Shown here one piece after another: positions 36,163 through 45,552 of a DNA stretch of 64,000 bases (positions within the stretch are counted from its first letter, which is position 1; each line of letters opens with the position of its first letter). The position numbers and the translations under genes are program-made. The notes beneath the pieces were generated by a model, which did no database searches, was not told the DNA's origin, and saw only the letters and a program-made list of their open reading frames with translations. Source of the stretch: an archaeon (GTDB lineage Archaea > Thermoplasmatota > Thermoplasmata > Methanomassiliicoccales > Methanomethylophilaceae); NCBI GenBank assembly GCA_024399275.1, contig JAKSHS010000002.1, positions 1-64,000 of the forward strand. Reading direction: 5' to 3'.

Positions 36163-36183
36163 AATACCGCCAGAGGCGGTATT
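36163..36183 (-). terminator. Perfect 9-bp hairpin between the eL40 and receiver genes
   Basis: AATACCGCC, loop AGA, GGCGGTATT is a perfect inverted repeat lying between the eL40 stop (36235) and the receiver gene start (36121). There is no long T-run after it, so partial termination, RNA processing or translational control are all possible. Confidence 0.45.
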
Positions 36184-36234
36184 GACGAGCGAGAATCCGA
36201 AAAGAACCATGGAGGTCGCAATGGAGTTGATAGT

Positions 36235-36384
36235 TTACTGCTTTCTAGTTTCTTTTGCCTTTGGTCTGAGATTGCTGTGTCTGCATTTTCGACATTTAGT
36301 TGCATTTTTAGGATTTGTGGCATAGCAACTCATACAGACTGTTTTGTCTAAAAGTCTGTTTTCTGCTTCTTTAAAGCGCGCCAT
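36235..36384 (-). CDS. rpl40e: Ribosomal protein eL40
   Basis: A 49-codon gene: it starts [17 protein letters not shown] and holds a zinc ribbon with four cysteines (C-x2-C in 'VCMSCYA', C-x2-C in 'KCRKCRH'), then the characteristic end '[11 protein letters not shown]'. This matches archaeal eL40 over its whole length. The ATG at 36384 has a GGGGGAG ribosome site, and a TATA box (CTTATAAATG, about 36430-36420) stands about 40 bases upstream. It is easily missed because of its size. Confidence 0.93.
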   Translation of the reverse strand: MARFKEAENRLLDKTVCMSCYATNPKNATKCRKCRHSNLRPKAKETRKQ

Positions 36385-36635
36385 ATGACTCCCCCCAAGC
36401 CGTCTAATATTCAACGTACATTTATAAGATTCGCTCCAATCTCGTTTTGTTGGGAGCTGTTAGAGTGTCTTTAACATAATATCGATGCATTGATAGAATG
36501 GTGTACTTACAATCTATGATGCTTTTCATGCCCTACTTTTATGAGAGGGCTAACGCATGCTAACATGATTTTTGGAAGAGAGGTTTTATCTTTATTCTCA
36601 ATCTTTTAATAGGCTCATGCACTCGCGGGTATTGC

Positions 36636-36719
36636 GCAGAGGTAACCAAGTTTGGTCAAAGGTGCTAGATTCAGGGTCTAGTCGTCAGTCGTTCGAGGGT
36701 TCAAATCCCTTCCTCTGCA
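36636..36719 (+). tRNA. tRNA-Leu (CAG)
   Basis: Acceptor GCAGAGG pairs with CCTCTGC plus discriminator A. The anticodon stem CTAGA pairs with TCTAG and the loop TTCAGGG gives anticodon CAG. A long variable arm (class II tRNA) follows, with T arm GAGGG-TTCAAAT-CCCTT. There is no intron, and CCA is not encoded. Confidence 0.95.
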
Positions 36720-36830
36720 CTGCTATTATTGTGAAGATTGTCATGTTCACGACTGTTTAGATGGGGGTTTTACAAAGAAACAGTTTTAGGTGCTTGATTC
36801 TGATAAAAGTTATATTTAAGGAAATAAGTA

Positions 36831-37697
36831 GTGGCCGGTGTGGCTGTTATTCTTGCACGGTATTGTGAAATTGGACTTAAGAACACTCCTGCAAGAAAGA
36901 GATTTGAGGGCATTCTGAAAAAGAACATTCTTGACATGCTGGCGGCCGATGGTATTGAGGCGTTGGTGACGTCCGTAGATGCACGTTATTATGTTAGGTC
37001 CAGCGATATAGACGGGTGTGTTTCATCTGTTAAAAGAGTTTTTGGAATTACGTCACTTTCAGTGACTGAAGAATGTTCATCAAAAATGGAAGATATATGT
37101 GCTAGTGTTGCAGAATATTCTGTTGGAAGAATATCCTCCAATCAATCGTTTGCAATAAGAGCTAGACGCAACGGCGATCATCCTTATACGAGTATGGATA
37201 TCGGGAGGGAGGCAGGGTCTGCTGTATTTCTTAAAAATAAGGATAAGGGGGCAAGAGTAGACCTCACAAACCCTAATAAAATATTTTACATCGAAATTAG
37301 AAACAATAGGGCATATATTTTTGATGAGTACGTTAATTGCCCCGGAGGTCTCCCATTAGGATGTCAAGGTCATATAATTGCGGAAGTTAATGATAAAAGA
37401 GGTTTTGTCTCAGCGTGGATGATGATGAAACGAGGATGTAAAGTACTAATATCTGGCAATTATAGAACTGATATTTTAAAAAAGTACGACCCCTCGTTAT
37501 GTGTTCTCGAGGGATGGGGGGCTGACACTGGACTTACCGAAAAGATCTTAGGAAGGTCTGTGGGATGTACTATGGACGAGCTGGATTCTGTCGTTAAGTG
37601 CGAAGTCCCTCTGTACTTTCCTACAATTGGAATGTCAGATGCTGAAGTAGACTCCTTATTTGATAATATTACTAGATTCGATTTCAGGAGATACTAG
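36831..37697 (+). CDS. ThiI-like THUMP protein with a lost PP-loop
   Basis: A 288-residue protein. Its N-terminal ferredoxin-like and THUMP domains match ThiI ('ARYCEIGLKNTPARKRFE', 'QSFAIRARRNGDHPYTSMDIGREAG', split as seen, and 'VDLTNPNKIFYIEI'). In ThiI the next segment is the PP-loop S-G-G-I-D-S-P-V-A-A followed by 'MMKRG'. Here it reads V-N-D-K-R-G-F-V-S-A before 'WMMMKRGCKV', so the ATP pyrophosphatase motif is gone. The protein ends about 100 residues short of ThiI. It probably still binds tRNA but should not make 4-thiouridine. It starts with GTG. Confidence 0.8.
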   Translation: MAGVAVILARYCEIGLKNTPARKRFEGILKKNILDMLAADGIEALVTSVDARYYVRSSDIDGCVSSVKRVFGITSLSVTEECSSKMEDICASVAEYSVGRISSNQSFAIRARRNGDHPYTSMDIGREAGSAVFLKNKDKGARVDLTNPNKIFYIEIRNNRAYIFDEYVNCPGGLPLGCQGHIIAEVNDKRGFVSAWMMMKRGCKVLISGNYRTDILKKYDPSLCVLEGWGADTGLTEKILGRSVGCTMDELDSVVKCEVPLYFPTIGMSDAEVDSLFDNITRFDFRRY

Positions 37698-37699
37698 AG

Positions 37700-37713
37700 C
37701 TGCCGTTAGGCAG
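37700..37713. terminator. Short hairpin between convergent genes
   Basis: CTGCC-GTTA-GGCAG sits exactly between the converging ends of the THUMP protein and eL15 genes. The stem is only five pairs with no T-run, so it is a weak terminator candidate. Confidence 0.3.
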
Positions 37714-37730
37714 ATCTAGATCGATAATGG

Positions 37731-38360
37731 TTATTTCGCTCTTCTCCCGTTCGCCCTAACTGATGGTCTGCACTTCTCAGCGCCTTTTCCGGTTGTGCTC
37801 ATACCACGACCTCTTTGACCGGCAGCGGTCTTTCCACGATAGACACGCCCTTTGTGCTTGTTATAACAAATCCAATTTATTTTAGGATCAGCTTGGATAA
37901 CTGGATGACTGGGATCAATGAGAATCACTTCGTACCACTCGTATTGTCCATCCGCGCCGACCCAGTATGAATTTAAAACCTCGAGGTTAGGATATCTTTT
38001 CTGAGACCTTTCTTCTGCAATTCTTTGCATACTTTTTCCAACTGTCATCTGGAGGATACCTTTTCTCTTTGCTCTCCTTCCGGCTTTAATCCTTCTCTTT
38101 CCAAAGGATCCTTTCCTAACTCTGCCCCTGACGAGAACATATCCTTGTTTGGCCTTATAGCCCACACTCCTGGCCTTATCAAGTCTAGTAGGCTTGTCTA
38201 TACGAACGAAGTTTTCTTCCCTTCGCCAGATGATTCTTCTCTGTTTGTTAAGATCTTCACAACTGCTTGAATGTGATTGCCATGTTTCCGCTATGTAAGA
38301 GTATAAACTCTTACCGCTTACAGATTCATCTCTTACTTCTGCTTGTTCCTCATTGGACAT
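37731..38360 (-). CDS. rpl15e: Ribosomal protein eL15
   Basis: A 209-residue basic protein. Family segments are 'SLYSYIAETW', 'RRIIWRREENFVRIDKPTRLDKARSVGYKAKQG' (split across the conserved block), 'RVRKGSFGKRR', 'LEVLNSYWVG', 'YEVILIDPSHPVI' and 'YRGKTAAGQRGRG'. The ATG at 38360 is chosen because a near-perfect AGGTGATCA ribosome site lies just upstream; the frame extends 30 codons further without one. It is a 50S subunit protein. It is longer at the N-terminus than some archaeal eL15 because of about 15 extra acidic residues. Confidence 0.94.
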   Translation of the reverse strand: MSNEEQAEVRDESVSGKSLYSYIAETWQSHSSSCEDLNKQRRIIWRREENFVRIDKPTRLDKARSVGYKAKQGYVLVRGRVRKGSFGKRRIKAGRRAKRKGILQMTVGKSMQRIAEERSQKRYPNLEVLNSYWVGADGQYEWYEVILIDPSHPVIQADPKINWICYNKHKGRVYRGKTAAGQRGRGMSTTGKGAEKCRPSVRANGRRAK

Positions 38361-38480
38361 TGTGATCACCTGCTCGGATTCGCCTAAAGTACATTTCCGG
38401 CGGAGTAAAAGACCCAGCAGTTGTGGGATGGCCATCTTGTATATAAACAAAATTGACTGCTTGACTGTTCAAGACGCAAG

Positions 38481-40871
38481 TCATAAGAAATCTGTTAATT
38501 TTAGACATTTAATTTTTGGAGTTTCTTTGATTGGTTTTTTATCTAGACGCTCACGCTTTGAGAAAGTATCGTCGAGAAGAGTAAACTGTTGGCTACTCAT
38601 CATAATGTCTTTTTCGTTCCACCCGAATACTTCTGTGATTCTGGATGATGTCTGGGCAATTCTTTCGGCGTAGTATTTGTAGTCGGGCTTACCTTTAAAT
38701 GCAACGCCACTGACGTACGGTTCTACTGTTTGTGGAGTGGATTTTGAATTTGTGACAACCCAGGAGACTTTCATACCAGGTATGAATTCGTGCCCCATAT
38801 CCATTAGTTTTTTGGCAGCCTGAACACTCGCCATACTATCTGGGTTCTCGTATGCATTTGGTCCTTTACATCCTTTGGATATGACTAGCTCTGATATAGG
38901 GATATTTCCAGAAAGTACCCTCTGAACGGTTTCTTTCACGAGTAATAAAGCTTCATTAGTTTTTTCTTGAAGGATGAAATTGAATAATTTTGTTAAAAGA
39001 TTACTTTGAAGGTCAAATGAGTCAGAACGCCTAATTTCATAGCCTCTAACAAGCAATTCATCTTTGGCTTCTGGCCAAACAACTTTTCCAACATAACGTT
39101 TCTTTTTTCCATGTGTGAAGAGGGGCTCTAGTATTTTTTCGAACTCTAGTGTTCCTCCATCTGTAGAGAAACGCCTTGCCATTTTATTTCCGAAGTTAAT
39201 GGAACTGTTAAGGTCGTCGGCAGGAGACTGCACGAATATAGAATCTGTGTCCGAATAAACTACAGAAATATTTTCGCTTTGCACTTCGTTTATTATTCCT
39301 GTTATTGTGCTTCTTGCGAAAGAAGTAATGGATGACCCAATATTTCTGTCTGTGAATCTGTAAAAAGATGATGCAAATACACCGTAAAATGTGTTCATTA
39401 GTACTTTCATGGCAGACTGGAGACCATCAAGGTAGTGATACTCACTTTCTATTTTTGTTTCCTTCATTTTGATCTTGATTTCATCTCTTTCCTTCATGAG
39501 ATCTTTGAGAATGGTTGGTAGGAGCCCCACTCTTCTCTCTTTAGACATATATCTGACCCCATTTGGACTGATAATTTCGCCGTCTTCTGCTAAAGTTGTA
39601 AAACATATATTTTTGGCAATGATGAGGGACGGATACATTGACTTGAAATCTAAGACGCATACCCAGTGATATATACCAGGAACCATTGTATGGACGTACC
39701 CCCCCTCAATTTGTTTCATGCCAACAACTTTTCTTGTCATAGGAACGCCTATTTTGTCTTTGTCGGCTTTTCTGATGAGCAAGGAATCAACAAGCGTTGA
39801 TGTACCGGAAGTGAGGACATCTTCTAAAGGGAGCATGGAGACGGTTGAGAGATCTATTCCCTTTCTTACTGAGCCTATTCGAAGAAGAATTTTTAATGAT
39901 AGTTCAGCATCTTTTATGCAATATTTTATGACCTTATTTTTGTCATTTGCCCACTCGTCGTCTATGTGTTTAGGATCAACATCCATTTTAGATTCTCCGA
40001 GTATTTGCATAGAAACGGCATTCAATGTTTCCTGTTTTAGTTTGAGCTCTTTCCTCACAGATTTCCATGCATCTACGATAAGACGTCCCTTGACTCGCCA
40101 AAATATCTCATTGGAAAATTTTGGAATTCCTCCATCTCTTCCCCATTTGACTTCGTCTAAAACTCCTAGGAATTTTGCTCTATCGCATATTTTTTTAATA
40201 TCGTAATTGTCAATGTTATAACCAGTTATGACGTCTGGGTCCTCTTTTATAATAATCTCAGAGAATTTTTTTATTATATCTGTTTCAGAACCTGTGACAG
40301 GCTCACATGTTTTTATCTCGCCATTGTCGTAAGTAACGGAACATATTGTGAAAATAGACTCATGAAGAATGCTATTCTCTATGTCGAACGCAAGAAATTT
40401 GAGGCCTGGATCGAAAGAATCTATATTTTCAAAGGATTCCATCTGTACAACGAAATGTGTGTTGTAATTTTTTTCAATCTCTTCACCAGTGACGCGTATA
40501 CATGCGCCCATATTCATATCATATATGAATCTATGGTGAAACACGATGTCTGCAGCCAGAAGGTCGTATTTTTTGAGTCTATTGCGGTAGTCGGGAACTA
40601 ACCATGGATACCTAACCGTAACTTTGAGAACATTTTTTGTTTCACCCTTATAGAATAGTTTATCCGAGGACACAGAAATAACGTCTTTGTCTGTTAGCAT
40701 CAGTGATGCGAGATTAGGTTCTGGATTTACCACGTAGATGTACGGTTTGAAACCATAGTATAGGATTGTTATAGATTTTCTATCCCTTGTCTTCCCAAAA
40801 AGTTCAATGACAACACCGTCTCCGTCTCGGCAGTACGAAGCGCTTAATATCCTAACGTCCCATGTTCTCAA
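38481..40871 (-). CDS. polB: DNA polymerase family B
   Basis: A 796-residue replicative polymerase. Exonuclease motifs are 'LAFDIE', 'VITGYNIDNYD' and 'YCIKDAEL'; polymerase motifs are 'DFKSMYPSLI', 'KVLMNTFYGVFASS' and 'VYSDTDSIF'. The N-terminal domain is present, and there is no intein at the usual A, B or C sites. The start lies four bases after the end of the YchF-type GTPase gene, so the two form an operon. PolD subunits are not in this window. Confidence 0.97.
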   Translation of the reverse strand: MRTWDVRILSASYCRDGDGVVIELFGKTRDRKSITILYYGFKPYIYVVNPEPNLASLMLTDKDVISVSSDKLFYKGETKNVLKVTVRYPWLVPDYRNRLKKYDLLAADIVFHHRFIYDMNMGACIRVTGEEIEKNYNTHFVVQMESFENIDSFDPGLKFLAFDIENSILHESIFTICSVTYDNGEIKTCEPVTGSETDIIKKFSEIIIKEDPDVITGYNIDNYDIKKICDRAKFLGVLDEVKWGRDGGIPKFSNEIFWRVKGRLIVDAWKSVRKELKLKQETLNAVSMQILGESKMDVDPKHIDDEWANDKNKVIKYCIKDAELSLKILLRIGSVRKGIDLSTVSMLPLEDVLTSGTSTLVDSLLIRKADKDKIGVPMTRKVVGMKQIEGGYVHTMVPGIYHWVCVLDFKSMYPSLIIAKNICFTTLAEDGEIISPNGVRYMSKERRVGLLPTILKDLMKERDEIKIKMKETKIESEYHYLDGLQSAMKVLMNTFYGVFASSFYRFTDRNIGSSITSFARSTITGIINEVQSENISVVYSDTDSIFVQSPADDLNSSINFGNKMARRFSTDGGTLEFEKILEPLFTHGKKKRYVGKVVWPEAKDELLVRGYEIRRSDSFDLQSNLLTKLFNFILQEKTNEALLLVKETVQRVLSGNIPISELVISKGCKGPNAYENPDSMASVQAAKKLMDMGHEFIPGMKVSWVVTNSKSTPQTVEPYVSGVAFKGKPDYKYYAERIAQTSSRITEVFGWNEKDIMMSSQQFTLLDDTFSKRERLDKKPIKETPKIKCLKLTDFL

Positions 40872-40875
40872 TAGA

Positions 40876-42063
40876 TCACCTGTTAGCGATTATTCTTATT
40901 ACATCTCCGTCTTCTAGAATGTAATCTGCTCCAACAGTGCGCTTAGTCTTGGCGTTGATTGCACGTATAAACTTATCACCCAATTCAGTGTGTACCATAT
41001 AGGCAAGATCTCTTGCAGTTGAACCTCTTGGGATTAGATGAGCATCAGGCAATATTCTTCCAAAGTGATCGGTATATTTACTTTCATTTTCGACTGGGTA
41101 CACAGTTATGAGGTTCAATACGTCGAATGCAGCCTTTTCAAGACATGCTTGTATGCCTGTTCCACCATACTTTTCGATGTTTTTTGCTATGTAGTTTAGT
41201 GCCCTTTTTTGGGCATCATTGATTTTGGAACGGTCTTTAATTTTAAAGGATTTATCACCTGGAACGTATTCTACGATTTTGGAGTCTCTGGCTTTTTTAA
41301 GGGTTAACTCTGCTTCTGCCATTGTAACAACAGACATTTTTTCAATGCTACGAACTGATTCAATGTTACATTCAGGTGCTATGTCTGCCTTATTCATTGC
41401 AATAATTATTGGTTTACTGTATTCTCTAATTTTTTTTGCGATTTCCAAAATGATGTCGTCATCCCATTCATTTAAATTTTCTGGGAGATTTATGTCTTTA
41501 AGAGCGGCTTTTATCTCATCTTCTTTTACATTGAGTCCCGCTAATCTTTCGTGGAGAGCTACCTCAGGTTTTATTCCTGTCATCTTAGCAGTACGAATCA
41601 TTCTGTTAAATCCATTGCTAATGATACCTCGAATCCAGAACTCTATTTCTTTTTTGAGAAATTTGATATCCTCTTTCGGATCGTAGGTTCCAGGGCTCCC
41701 TGGTATTCCTTCGATGTTAGTTGAACCACTAATGTCAATAACATTGATTAGTGCATTGGCTTGTCCGAGATCATTGAGAAATTGGTTTCCTAGACCTTTT
41801 CCTTGCCAAGCACCTGGAACGAGTCCCGCAACGTCGAGTAATTCAATGGGAATTATTCTGGTCCCATTTATACACCCTGAATTATGTGGTGTACATTGAA
41901 CTCCAAGTTCTACACAAGGACACTTGGATCTTACATATCCTATGCCCTTGTTGGCTGATATGGTTGTGAATGGATAATTAGCAATTTCCACAGGGACCAT
42001 CGTTGCCGCCTCAAAGAATGTAGACTTGCCAACATTTGGCTTTCCGACAATACCTATCTGCAT
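40876..42063 (-). CDS. Obg-like GTPase of the YchF/Ygr210 type with TGS domain
   Basis: A 395-residue GTPase. G1 is 'GIVGKPNVGKST', G3 is 'LLDVAGLVPGA', G4 is 'AMNKAD' and the C-terminal TGS domain has 'IPRGSTARDLAYMVHTELGD' and 'VGADYILEDGDVIRI'. The insertion 'RSKCPCVELGVQCTPHNSGC' is cysteine-rich, as in archaeal members. It is implicated in ribosome function. It is the first gene of an operon with polB. Confidence 0.93.
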   Translation of the reverse strand: MQIGIVGKPNVGKSTFFEAATMVPVEIANYPFTTISANKGIGYVRSKCPCVELGVQCTPHNSGCINGTRIIPIELLDVAGLVPGAWQGKGLGNQFLNDLGQANALINVIDISGSTNIEGIPGSPGTYDPKEDIKFLKKEIEFWIRGIISNGFNRMIRTAKMTGIKPEVALHERLAGLNVKEDEIKAALKDINLPENLNEWDDDIILEIAKKIREYSKPIIIAMNKADIAPECNIESVRSIEKMSVVTMAEAELTLKKARDSKIVEYVPGDKSFKIKDRSKINDAQKRALNYIAKNIEKYGGTGIQACLEKAAFDVLNLITVYPVENESKYTDHFGRILPDAHLIPRGSTARDLAYMVHTELGDKFIRAINAKTKRTVGADYILEDGDVIRIIANR

Positions 42064-42316
42064 GAGACCGGTTAGATTATTGCTTTGTAGATATTAACTG
42101 TTTGTTAGATTTTCGGAATCTTTGAAGGCTCGGCCATTTGGATCTTTATGTGTGGATTGCTGACTGTTTCTGTCATCTTTGGGTAAGGTCATTGTTTTCG
42201 AAATTATTTTGGATATTGCTATATTACTTTCGACCTTTTAGTCTCTAAATTTGGTGTTATGTAAATATAATGTACTTGTTCTGTTGAACAGTCCTTTTTA
42301 TTTAATGAATGCAGAT

Positions 42317-43111
42317 TTATAATTTGTTTCTTGATGTGAACACTATGTCTGATAATTGCCCTATTTCTTCAGGTGAAAGGTTTTCTATACGCTTGTCTGC
42401 GAATGGAATGTTATCTTCTTCGGAAATAAGTCCTGATTCTCTTAATGATGTACGAATCTTTTTTCTCCTGTGGTTAAATGCGGTTTTAGTTATATTGAAG
42501 AATGTTGTTTCGTTGAGGACTTGGAAGGGAGCAGGACGACGAATAATTTCTACTATTGCCGAATCAACTTTCGGACGAGGTTTAAATTTGGATGCTAATA
42601 CATTTTCAATGATTTGGCATCTTGCTTTGTAAAATATATTCACTGTGAGTCTAGAGTAATTAGGAGTTCCAACATTGGCGATCATACGTTCCGCAAGTTC
42701 TTTCTGTACCATGATTACCGCCTTCTTAAACTGATGCTCAAGAAGCTTGAAAATTATGGGTGTTGATACACTATACGGGATGTTACTTACAAATTTATCA
42801 AATTCTGGAAATTCGATTTTTGTGGCATCTCCTCGTATTAATGTTATACGGTCACGGTGTTTCGTTTCAATGTAATCAGCGAGGGTATCATCTAGCTCGA
42901 TACATGTTACATAATCAGACTTTTCAACGAGAATATCTGTAAGAGTTCCGAAACCTGGACCGATTTCTAGCACCCTGTCCGTTTTCTTAATATCCGCAAG
43001 TGAAATTTGTCTCTGTGCAATGCGTTCGTCTATAAGGAAATTCTGACCTTTTCTTTTCTTAGGTATGATTCCCGTCTTCTCTATTAAATTAGAAATGTTA
43101 TTGGCGTTCAT
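42317..43111 (-). CDS. ksgA: 16S rRNA dimethyladenosine transferase (KsgA/Dim1)
   Basis: A 264-residue SAM-dependent methyltransferase that dimethylates the two adenines of the 3' terminal hairpin of 16S rRNA. Motifs are 'GQNFLIDERIAQRQI', 'VLEIGPGFGTLTDIL', 'IELD' and 'SNIPYSVSTPIIFKLLE' with NIPY at the catalytic site. The C-terminal helical domain is complete. The start overlaps the DUF655 stop region by 14 bases, and it is the last gene of the long translation operon. Confidence 0.96.
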   Translation of the reverse strand: MNANNISNLIEKTGIIPKKRKGQNFLIDERIAQRQISLADIKKTDRVLEIGPGFGTLTDILVEKSDYVTCIELDDTLADYIETKHRDRITLIRGDATKIEFPEFDKFVSNIPYSVSTPIIFKLLEHQFKKAVIMVQKELAERMIANVGTPNYSRLTVNIFYKARCQIIENVLASKFKPRPKVDSAIVEIIRRPAPFQVLNETTFFNITKTAFNHRRKKIRTSLRESGLISEEDNIPFADKRIENLSPEEIGQLSDIVFTSRNKL

Positions 43112-43649
43112 TTCTAACTACGAAGATGTAGCGTCTAAGATTGTCTTCAGATAGCTCTTGCAGTATACGTTTTACAATGAGCTTTATTGGATCTTTCACT
43201 GTTGAGACCCTTAGGCGGAGATCCTCGAAATCCTTAAAGGCACCGGCTGAGCGGGCAGAGAGGATATCTCCCATCATTTTTTTTCCTAGGCCGGGAAGTT
43301 CTTCTAGCATATGCTTCCTCTGACCGACTGGCTGAGATTCGTTATAGAATCTGATAAACTTTTTTTGATCTTGAGTGACTATATTCCGGACTACGTATTC
43401 AAGTGTCACGACTGCGGTGTTAGTTAAGTTGGAGTATCCAATCCTCCTTTTCACTCTATCGATTTCTTTTCGAAGGTTGGGATCCTTTCCGACATATATT
43501 TTGTCTTCAAGATTTACTGCTACATCCTTCTTGAGAGCAATTTCGAAGAGTTTAAACTCCGACTCTCCCACAGCATAGCAGGTAGACTCTTTCTTTGACA
43601 AGTTGGAGCCCTGTGGAAAGTAATCCAGGACGTAGACATAATCCTCCAA
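43098..43649 (-). CDS. DUF655 protein with helix-hairpin-helix
   Basis: A 183-residue archaeal DUF655 protein: an N-terminal OB-like part ('EDYVYVLDYFPQG', 'VYVGKD'-like 'IYVGKDPNLRKEID') and a helix-hairpin-helix 'MLEELPGLGKKMMGDILSARS', split here as seen. It almost always sits between rpoF and ksgA in archaea, as here, and is presumed to bind nucleic acid. The biochemical role is unknown. Confidence 0.9.
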   Translation of the reverse strand: MEDYVYVLDYFPQGSNLSKKESTCYAVGESEFKLFEIALKKDVAVNLEDKIYVGKDPNLRKEIDRVKRRIGYSNLTNTAVVTLEYVVRNIVTQDQKKFIRFYNESQPVGQRKHMLEELPGLGKKMMGDILSARSAGAFKDFEDLRLRVSTVKDPIKLIVKRILQELSEDNLRRYIFVVRNERQ

Positions 43650-43663
43650 ATGCGCCCCTTCCT

Positions 43664-44014
43664 TTAATTATAATTAGAGACAGTGTCAAGAATCTCTTTT
43701 ATGCTGGTTTCTGAAAGAACTATGTGCTCTCTCGAAATGATAGATCTAATCTCTACGTTAGTAGCTGGGAGAATGTCTACAATCTTGCAAATGATGGCAT
43801 CATTTAGTTTGTACTCCTTGCCTTCGTTTGTAGTAAGAGAGAGTGCCTTCAGACAATCAAAGAGACCATTGGCGCTTTCGATGGAGAGCGGTGTGCTCTG
43901 GGCGATTGACAATGTTGAATTATGAAACGGACTAAACGCCGTCTCTGGCCTGACACTCTTTAGCTCTAGAAGGATCTGCCTAACTTCCGCTAGAGATACA
44001 CACCGGTCAGACAT
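43664..44014 (-). CDS. rpoF: RNA polymerase subunit Rpo4 (RpoF)
   Basis: A 116-residue Rpb4 homologue that pairs with Rpo7 to form the stalk of archaeal RNA polymerase. Recognised from the C-terminal HRDC-like helices ('LNDAIICKIVDILPATNVEIRSII', split) and from its fixed place between eL21 and DUF655. Gaps to its neighbours are about a dozen bases on each side. Confidence 0.9.
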   Translation of the reverse strand: MSDRCVSLAEVRQILLELKSVRPETAFSPFHNSTLSIAQSTPLSIESANGLFDCLKALSLTTNEGKEYKLNDAIICKIVDILPATNVEIRSIISREHIVLSETSIKEILDTVSNYN

Positions 44015-44026
44015 GTTGATGCTCCA

Positions 44027-44320
44027 CTACTCTACATTTTTGGCAAGATGTTCAGGGCGTGCGATTACCATTTTGACTTTATTGCCTGATTTAACATTAA
44101 TTTCGTATGCAGAACCCCTTTTGCCTATTATTACGCCAGTGAGACCATGAAATCTTGAAAAAGGCATGCCTTTGTGCACGCTAGGATCGATGGAAATGTT
44201 GACTTTTTCCCCATCACCAAAGGCCTGGAACGCTTTTGTTATCGGCGAAAGGCCACGATCTCTCGGTTTTTTCCGGAGAATCGTACGAGTTTTAGTTCTC
44301 GTCCCCTTGGATGCTTTCAT
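44027..44320 (-). CDS. rpl21e: Ribosomal protein eL21
   Basis: A 97-residue basic protein with 'MKASKGTRTKTRTILRKKPRDRG', split by family-conserved spacing, 'VNISIDPSVHKGMPFSRFHG', 'TGVIIGKRGSAYEI' and 'RPEHL'. It is a large-subunit protein. It overlaps the pus10 stop by four bases. Confidence 0.96.
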   Translation of the reverse strand: MKASKGTRTKTRTILRKKPRDRGLSPITKAFQAFGDGEKVNISIDPSVHKGMPFSRFHGLTGVIIGKRGSAYEINVKSGNKVKMVIARPEHLAKNVE

Positions 44321-45543
44321 TTTATTCCCTCATTAATCGCCACTACGTCCAATGTCTCTACCACACACCGGACCTTCAGTGCATCCGAGAAATTGGGCTG
44401 CGTTCTTCCATCGTCGCCAGAGACGAATTCTTTCACGTAGGTCCCAGATTCCGCCTCGATCGTAAGGCTAAACGTGCAATCGCCAACTTCGTCCACCCTT
44501 ATCCAGTGTATTGTTTTATTTCGAACAAGATCCGCACGTCTGTGTTCGACGCGTCGGGGAGTGCGTTGGCTTAAGCGCACATTTTCGAGCGATAGTGCCG
44601 CTTTAGCAATTGCTTCCTTATTAACTTTACTATCTGTTCTTATGTTTAGTTTGTATACCTTAGTAGGAGCTGCCATTTTGACTTCTCTAACAACATCTCT
44701 TTCTACAAATCGTAAATAATGAAACTTAGCAACTATAGACGTATTTGCTTGCGCTTCGAGTTCACTGAGATCGACCTCACGAATACGTGGGTTGCTAATT
44801 TCAAGGACGAAAGGTCTTCCTTTGCCAAGACATAGGGCATCAATATCTTCTCTCCCCATTCCGTGAAAGAAGTGGTTCTGTCCATCAAACATTCTCAGAG
44901 CTATATTGCCAATTTCCTCTTGAACAGATGTTTGATACATTTTTCCGGTACCATGACATCTAGGGCATCCTTTCCCGCGGCATTTTCTACAGGGCCATAT
45001 AGTTTGCGGGATTTCACGGTTTAGCTTGTTATAATATCCGTAGATGAATACTGGAGAAATATCGAGTGTGACACTTGCGAAGCGTGTGTCTACGCATGCG
45101 ACAATTTGGGGGGATTTAAATTCAACAGATCGATGTATTATGGGAAGAACCAATTTTCCTATTTCTCGATTTAATTCAGTTTTGATGCTTTCATATTGTT
45201 CAAGTTGAAATTCCTCTTGAATTTCTTTTTCTTTTTTTGTTATTTCTGGGTCTACACGGCTTCCTACCAGAAAATTCTTGGATTCGACGTTGCTGATGGT
45301 CTCTACGACTGCAGTAGCGTACCGATTAAGTTCGTTAAAAATGTCTTTGCAGAGAGGACATGGTTCTTCTATTCTAGTGTCAACAGATTCCTTTTTTAGG
45401 GCTTCACGTATCTTTGCGCCCCGAATGTCGTTAGTCATACCGGTACCGACTTTTCCGAACATTCTTCCAAGGCAGCGATCACAAAAATTCATGTTGGCCA
45501 ATTTTTTTGCTTTATTCACTACTTCGAAAAGCCACTCTTCCAT
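44317..45543 (-). CDS. pus10: tRNA pseudouridine synthase Pus10
   Basis: A 408-residue enzyme that makes pseudouridine 54 and 55 in archaeal tRNA. It has an N-terminal THUMP-containing domain with zinc cysteines ('CDRCLGRMFGKVG', 'CPLC'), a second cysteine cluster 'CRKCRGKGCPRCHGTGK', and a catalytic domain with Asp in 'GMGREDIDALCLGKGRPF'. The C-terminal part has 'RTPRRVEHRRADLVRNK' and 'AESGTYVKEFVSGDDGRT', split as seen. It fits the ribosome and tRNA operon around it. Confidence 0.95.
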   Translation of the reverse strand: MEEWLFEVVNKAKKLANMNFCDRCLGRMFGKVGTGMTNDIRGAKIREALKKESVDTRIEEPCPLCKDIFNELNRYATAVVETISNVESKNFLVGSRVDPEITKKEKEIQEEFQLEQYESIKTELNREIGKLVLPIIHRSVEFKSPQIVACVDTRFASVTLDISPVFIYGYYNKLNREIPQTIWPCRKCRGKGCPRCHGTGKMYQTSVQEEIGNIALRMFDGQNHFFHGMGREDIDALCLGKGRPFVLEISNPRIREVDLSELEAQANTSIVAKFHYLRFVERDVVREVKMAAPTKVYKLNIRTDSKVNKEAIAKAALSLENVRLSQRTPRRVEHRRADLVRNKTIHWIRVDEVGDCTFSLTIEAESGTYVKEFVSGDDGRTQPNFSDALKVRCVVETLDVVAINEGIK

Positions 45544-45552
45544 ATTACGACC

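Noticed and set aside
38481-40871. Possible intein in DNA polymerase B
   Set aside because: Motifs A, B and C follow each other at normal spacing, and the length of 796 residues leaves no room for an intein.
42064-42316. 28-codon minus-strand frame upstream of the YchF-type gene
   Set aside because: No ribosome site and no similarity; the region is better explained as promoter and terminator sequence.
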